Origin: Chionis minor
Lineage: Eukaryota > Chordata > Aves > Charadriiformes > Chionididae
NCBI GenBank assembly: GCA_013398295.1
Contig: VZSF01000742.1
Span: forward strand, 248,001 to 312,000
Direction of reading: 5' to 3'
DNA length: 64,000 nt
Each line of letters starts with the position of its first letter. Positions within the stretch are counted from its first letter, which is position 1. The translations under genes were made by a program, and so were the position numbers. The notes below the pieces were generated by a model. The model was given only the letters and a program-made list of their open reading frames with translations. It was not told the DNA's origin and did no database searches. This document shows, one piece after another, positions 57,101 through 64,000 of the stretch.

Positions 57101-59889
57101 ATGTAGGTTTAAACATTCCTAGGCTTTTAATGTGCCCCATCTCCCCTTATAAAAGTGTCTTAATTTTCCACAGAGTCTCCAGCAGAGGCGGCTTACAGTC
57201 TCCATGCTGCTGAGAAGTCTGCTGGGTGAGACCAAAGACTTGTTGCTCCTGGGAGTCCTCGCACTTAGCCTGGCCCAATATAGATCCCGAACAGCCATCA
57301 CAGCCAGTTACACCCTATATCTACTCACCCACCTCTGGTGCAGTGACAAGTCAGCACTTGTCCCTTGGTATCAGCTAGGGAGACTCAAATTGCCATTGCA
57401 AGTTGAACCAGCATACAGTTTGCTCTGGTCTCATTGCAGCAGTCATCATGTGTGCCCCACACACACCTACAGAGGCAGGTGCTTTCCCAGTCTAGACTTA
57501 TGGGAGTCAACACTGTGAAAAGTAAATGAATACAGTCTCCCTCCCTGCTGGGTATTCCCTGCAGCATGGCAGGCGAGAAAAAAAAATAAATCATGGGGCC
57601 AGAATCTATCTCCATGTATTTTTCCTGTCTGTGAGGCATTATTCACACCTTTGAAACCATACACAAAGGGTTCCTGATAATAATTAATAATCTGTAGAGG
57701 TAGTTTATTGCCAGACAAGGTCATCAAACCAAAAGCAGTGAGTGGACTTTAAAAAGGAATGAATGCTTTTAGGGCCATTGACAATATTTATAGTTTTATT
57801 AACCCAATAAAAGGGAGGTTGAATCTCATTCACACAGGGTCAGGAAGGGTTCTGGCCTTTCATACACAGCACATTGCATCTGGCCAAATGCATTAGATAT
57901 TGCTTCCTAACTGCTCCAAGACTGTGTGACAGAAGCTGTCGGGTCACTGCGAAATTCAGTGCGGTCCCATGACATTACACAGCGCTGATTTTTTAGTGAT
58001 AAAAATAAGATAAATTCCTTCTTGCATTGCATGTAGATGAGCAGAATTTGAAAGAACTGACTTCTGTTTTTCATATGGTGGCAAAAAGACGGTGGGCGTG
58101 ATGAGTTGCGATTAGAGTTTAAGTATTTGTCTGACTCCTCAAACAAAGACCTTAACTCTAGGGGTCTTAACATACCTTAACTGTTAAAGAAAGACATACT
58201 TTTCAGTTAGGTAACTAGTATGTGTGAGTCATCCTAGGATAAAAACATGACATAGACTAGATATTTCAGTAAACTCAATCTACTCATACGAAGCCATTTG
58301 TAAGCTCATAGCCTGAAGCATGAGATATAAAACCATGTAAATGAGAAAATACCATAAGTAAATGATTTTGTATGATGATATTTTCAGGCACCTTTTTGGA
58401 AAGTCCACCCCAAAATGTAATGTTTTGGCATGCAAGAAAACTGTGCAGAGATAAACCTAACATGTCTCACCTCCTCCATCCTAATCTTTGCATGATAGTA
58501 TAAATGCTGAATTTTCCTGGAAATAAGCTCTAGAAGCCAAATTGTCAAATTTTAAATAATTTAAGTTATTTTCATTCCTGAAATATTACATGGCAAGAGC
58601 ATCACAGTAATTCCTTCCCCTCCCCGCCCTGATTTTAGAAAAAAATGCTCTGGATCACCTGTCTGGTGTTCCATATATCACTGCGATTAGTTTATGAAGA
58701 TTTAAAGCTGCCCTGTGCATGGAATTACTCAGGATAGCCTATTGCACAATTTCTGAACAGCTCTGTATTTGGACATTTGAGACAGGATTAATCTTTCTTA
58801 CCTTTGCCTTCTGAACAGTGATTTCTGCAGCCTGGTTGCCTAGATTTGCTCTCTAGCCCATAGTGACTCTCTTTGATGCTGTCTTAGAAGAGGATGAATT
58901 GACTTTGGGCATGGCTATATCTCTCTACCACTTTTACAGGCTATAGAAGAAACCTAAGTTAACCTAGATCCCTAGCTGAACTGCCTAGTTTTGCCTGAAA
59001 GACTGATTTAGGTACAGACCTACTCAAGAGTAATGGTGCCTCACTTCACTTTGGTGTAATCTGCTTGGACAGTAGATTTAGTTGAATGGAAGGAAAACAC
59101 TGTATATGGACATTGAGTAAGCGTGTCCACATACAGGTTATGGGTAGAAAAACACTAATTTCCAGATCATCAGCTGATGCTTAGGATTAAGCCTCGTTAT
59201 CTTACAAGCAGCAAGAGCACAAACTGCCCCACTGGAGGTTTAGTGTAGCTTGACCAAAAGTCAGTGATTTGTTAAACTACCATAGGTTTCTGGTGGTGGA
59301 TCATGTGCTTGCACTCACAGATTTATTCCAGAATATTTCCTACACTTCCAAATGTACATGCTACTTTAATTTGAATTAACTTTCAGGTGGAGATATGTCC
59401 ACAGTGCCAGATATTTAGAGTAACATTTTCACATGTGCTTACTTAGAATTAGCATTTGTGTCATCAAAGGTATTTCCATTCAAGTGAATGAAAGTTAAAG
59501 GACTAAATATCTTTGAGTCCCATTAAGTTAAGTCCCATTTTCAGAATAACAGGCACTTACGAGATTAAGCTTTATTGAGAGCCAGTGGAACAGAAGTTCC
59601 TGAATTCTCTTGGTAAAGATGTCCAGGTTATAAAATTTGTGCTGACATGCTGGAACATTTTAAAAAGTTTTGGTTTAGTTGATTCAAGGCATTAGTTCAA
59701 GGAGTGGAGACATGCATCTCTTGTCTCTACCTTTTAATATCTTCTACATAATTACAGCTCATCTGAATGCAACAAAGACTCATCCTAGAAATAAGCACAA
59801 GAGTTAGTCTTCTCAAAGACACCAGCTAAGTGTTTGGGTCTGATGCTACACTCTACCATAAAGTAGCTGTACCCCTAATTCCACTTATG
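54184..59889. other. Unique non-coding DNA, no gene recognised
   Basis: No CR1, LTR or SINE recognised. Open frames of up to 110 codons lack known motifs. 59400-59560 has two imperfectly mirrored blocks (AACATTTTCACATGTGCTTA and GTCCCATTTTCAGAATAAC) that recall an ancient palindromic archosaur repeat, but the match is too weak to annotate. Confidence 0.55.
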
Positions 59890-59930
59890 CACACACACAT
59901 ACACACACAATCACACACACATATATATAC
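59890..59930. repeat. (CA)n / (TA)n compound microsatellite
   Basis: CA dinucleotides interrupted by T residues, passing into TATATATA at the 3' side. The interruptions suggest an old, partly decayed tract. Confidence 0.85.
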
Positions 59931-62900
59931 TTAAAAATATACACCCATAAGCCTTTTCATTTGTTAAGTTTTTTCATGTTAAATCTCTGGCACTTGAGCT
60001 TATTACTATGAATGTAAATAGTAAAGATTATTTTCTTTAAGCTCACCTCCATCAGCAAGAAACTCATGAAAGATTAATTTTGGCTGTGGCCAAAGGAAGG
60101 TGGGATTGCCATCTTTACTCCAATTCCCACTGCTGTTTGCTGGCTTTTATGAAAGATGTATCAAAAGTGCTGAAAAAAATGTCAGTTTGACACTTTTACT
60201 GCCAGAGCTCAGACAAGATACTTTAAGCTACATCCAGCCCTCACTGTAGCAATAAATACTGTTAGTGGGATTTATCTGATGACCGCACAGGAAGTTACTG
60301 TCATCCAAGTGTAAAAGCAAATTGAACTTGTTAAGACAAATGAGCAGAGTCCTACATTCGTTTTTGATTTTTATCTTTCTTATGCCTCTCAGATGTTCAG
60401 GTCTCATGGATTATGAGGCCATTAGGAATCATCAGGACATCTTGTCTTACTTTCTGTGTAAGCAACTTTACTGGTTCCACAGGAGCCCAGCGACATGTTT
60501 TCTTTTTTTTGTTGTTCTGCTTGTATCTGACATGTTTTGCTCTAATGGGGGCAAAATTTGCACCTAAGCATGATGGGATCACTCATGGAGTAAGATCTAC
60601 TCTGTGCAAAGTAACAGCAATAGACACAAATAAGAGTGGAAAAATGAGATTCCTCATAAATCTCAATTTTCAGGCACATGATCAACTTCTGATGGCCTAC
60701 TGAGTTGTCAGTCGCCTGTAACTCTCTGTGTACATGTCCTTACCTTATATAAAATGCAACACCATTATGGAGTTCAGTTTACTTTTATTACATCAGCCAT
60801 AAGCTTAAGTGTGCAAATGTGGACCTTTATGGCATCCGTCATGCCACAATATTTTTCCACTGTGGAAATGTGACCATTTGCATGAACCATTGATGTGTTT
60901 TGTTGGAAAGAAACACACTGCATTTTTCTATGAAGAAGCTGGATGTTTGTTTGCCCCTGTTAGAAAGGTGAGCTGAAGGTCTGGCTGTGTGTCTCCATAG
61001 TTAGTGATGCATTGCACACTTTCCTTCAGAACTCTGTTCCAAATAATGCTATTTCACATCCTCCTGATGCTCCCTGGTTTGAATTTAATTTGTATGCGGT
61101 TCACATCACTTAGGAACAAGGGGAAAGAAATAACACAGTTGTAGTACATGATAATAATGCCTTTCTCCCACTTTTTTCTGTGATGACTAACTGAACTAGA
61201 AATTCTCTGGGACAAGGAATGATTCTTAACCTGTCTATTTAGAATGGCCAATACCACTCATGGCACAGGCTTCTGGGACTACTGGAAAATATTCTGTGAA
61301 AAAGAGGGAAGAGGAAGAATTGCTGTCTAATCTCAGCTGGTTGTATTGACTAGGTCTCCATTGGCTACGAAGGGGAACTAAGGTCATGAAGTCAGATATA
61401 TCCAACTGCCTCATGGACACTGCTCTTCAGTCAAATAGAAGTTAGGTGAGATAAATCCCTCCAGAATGTCTTCTTCTCCAGTATTTAGGTATAAACCAGC
61501 AACTTTTGTGCTTGGCTTGTCTTCCAAATTTGCAGTGGGAACTTTTTTCCTCTAAAGCTATTCACGATGTCTTGTGGTGGAAATTGACAGCTCATCTCGA
61601 TCCTGTGTGGAATTAGAAGTAGCATAACATTCCCCAAGGTTACAACACAGCCACTATGAAAACAAAAACACATCATCAGGGCTGGCAGAAACACTAAGGC
61701 CCTATTTGATCCTTTTGTGTAATTTCTACTTTGTCTGTGAGTCTAGCTATTTCTGGACAGCCACGCTTGTGGATGTGCCACAAAGTGGCAGACAGAGGAT
61801 ATGGAGACCTGGGCCATAATAGTGGAGGGCAAGATATTAAACTACTAGATCCACTGATGGTAGTGTTCCTCAGTAATATTATTTTTTTGTCTAACCACAC
61901 AGTTAACCAGGTCTCATCTGGCTTCCTATTAAATACCCTTTCCTCCAGTCTGTATAGATACAATCTTCTGCCTTTTCCTAACGAGGTAGTCATCTCTGGT
62001 GCGGAACTGAAAAAACTGACCTAGTGCATTATCATGAGATAATTTGCCTTTTCCTTTTCACTTTAAAGTTTTCCTGTTTGCCTTGTTGAATATTTTATCA
62101 TGTTACCAATTTGGTTTTTTTAAAAGGAGTTTTTCTGCTTTATTTATTTGCATGCAACAGATCAGTATTTTGTTTTGTAAAACTTGGCTAATCTTCAAAA
62201 ATCTCCTTCAAGAGCAGGTCCTTGATACAGTGTGGGCCCTTGATGTGTAGCTGTTCATCCCAAGGTACTTGACTTCAATCCTCCTTTGTTTCCCATTGTG
62301 TCAGGCTGACAGTTCTGTCTTAAGCCTTGTTTGTGCCCATCACTGAATTAAAGCACTGGAAGCAAAACAGAGAGACCCTCTCTGTTCAAGAGAAGCCCAG
62401 ATCTGCAATAGTGAGCGATCAGCTGTGAGCTGCATTTTTACACATCTATGGGTGAGATGCTGGCCACTAATACTAAGTCTGGTTCAAGTGTCAGACAGGC
62501 AGTAGCACTAAATTAATTTTATAGATGTTTCCTGAGTGCTGCTTCTCAACTCTGGGGAGATCCTCTCCACCTGCAATCTTGTGCAGATAAATCTGTTCTA
62601 TCAACTCCCTCTGTCTGAGCAGGAGTATTTTCTGTGTTTTATCCATGGACTACATTTTTCTGATAAATAAAGGGATGTGGAATGTAGTAGGAAGAAAGTC
62701 TACCTTACGACGTCCTAAATCAGTTTCCTTTCAAATAGCGTTTTTCCTCTCCACAGCAATTTAGAGAGCTTTCAAACAAGATTAAGATGAGAAAAATGCT
62801 TCTGTAAATATTACAGTGAACATCTGTATGGTTCTCCATAGCCAGATTGCCAAAGGAAGGAAAGACAAGGGATGAATACCATTAAGCAAACTGTGAGCAA

Positions 62901-64000
62901 GCAGCTGTGACCATAATCTGGCAGTGACCAGCACTTTACTTCCTTTTCCCTGACTGCAAAAATGCCTCATGGGTCTGATGATGCACCATATTTCTGACCT
63001 GTGAAAGCCTCTGCAATTATACCAGTTAGATCTGTTTCAAAATCAGCTTTTGCCATGCACCACCTGCAGTGGTCCTTGGTAGTCTTAATTTTATTTGTAT
63101 TTTTAGTCAAATCCATAATTTGTGTGGAGTCACAAGTGAAATACTGAGATAGCTGTTGTCTCCACCTACCAAATTCCTGACCAGATATGAAGACCAACAA
63201 AGGAAAAGTTTTGCTTAAGTAACATCAATTTCTTGAGGTGAATGCAGACAAACATCACCTGTCACAGTAAGGAGATACAGTGTTTCCTTCTGAATATAGT
63301 AAAAAGCAGTAAAAAACCTGCCCACTTCCACTTGATAATTGATTAACCTCTCTGTCTCTTACTAGGCTACTCAGTAAGGTCTGGCAACTAAGATCCCTCT
63401 GCAATTTTCACTGCAGTAGCCAGGGCTTTGTAGATATCAGATCAGCAATTCCAGAGTGGAGACTTTAGACTCTCAAGATCTGTCTGTGGAAAAAGTAGTG
63501 GACAGCAAAGCATGCTATTAACTTACAGCAGGCAATCTACCTTGTGCTAACTCTTATAGGAATATTGTTCATACAGTGATATTCAGAAAAAAAAATATCC
63601 GCATTTGTTTTTAAAGCCTGTTTGACTGCATTCAGACCCGGTGATCGATGCTTCTTCAGAACAAACGTAGCCTTTATTCAGTTCAGTTTACTCACTTCCA
63701 TTTTCCAGAGGCTGTGCAAGGATTTAATGCAGTTTAACTAATCCATTATAAATGCACTTGGTTGTTAAAGCTGGATTTAACCTTCGTCAATGTCACTGTG
63801 TCAACAAATGCTCTAGTCATGGGGGTATTTATAAGAATAATGCTAATATGGGGTGGGCCAGCCTCCCTTCACATCCTGTGGAGAGAGAACGGTTATAGTT
63901 AATGTTAAATGCCATGAGTTGGCCTGCTTAGAAGAGCTCTCTCCCTTCACTGACTATGGAAAAAGGCTGAGCAGACTGATTTTCTTCATTTTCACCTAAA
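59931..64000. other. Unique non-coding DNA, no gene recognised
   Basis: AT-rich sequence with open frames under 100 codons on both strands, none with a known motif. No mobile element was recognised. Confidence 0.55.

Overview
This window looks like vertebrate nuclear DNA, almost certainly from a bird and more likely a non-galliform one. The evidence is the set of dispersed repeats: CR1 LINE copies with the bird-type 3' tails (ATTCTATG and ATTCTGTG repeats), solo LTRs of the avian TGTCCTGGTTT / TG(T)TGTGGTTT kind, and a few very old MIR-like SINEs. There are no bacterial-style genes. I recognise no exon, tRNA, rRNA, CpG-island promoter or CRISPR array. Open frames are short (166 codons at most), lie on both strands and carry no known domain except where they cross CR1. 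I read the window as intergenic or deep intronic DNA.

Layout: 1-3735 is unique AT-rich sequence. 3741-4448 is a solo LTR (minus strand) with 5-bp target-site duplications (TSDs). 4454-8620 is unique. 8621-9635 is an old MIR-like SINE (minus strand) split by a second solo LTR (8817-9576, minus). 9636-13784 is unique, with a small AT-rich stretch containing a TCF/LEF-type site. 13790-14377 is a third solo LTR (plus strand). MIR-like SINE remnants lie at 16468-16611, 29759-29900 and 34150-34282. CR1 copies lie at 21962-22763 (minus), 25352-25437 (plus), 37672-40014 (plus, with endonuclease and reverse-transcriptase remnants), 43683-44012 (minus), 46687-46757 (minus) and 52680-54183 (plus). A (GT)n microsatellite is at 20572-20609 and a (CA)n tract at 59890-59930. 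The rest is unique non-coding DNA.

No genes work together here, and I found no convincing new biological system. The most useful observations are: the LTR nested in a MIR-like SINE with matching TSDs, three CR1 copies with separate internal deletions, different catalytic lesions in three CR1 reverse-transcriptase remnants, and a compact paired octamer plus SOX motif cluster at 49239-49287 that could be an enhancer core. Family assignments rest on remembered consensus patterns, not on a database search.
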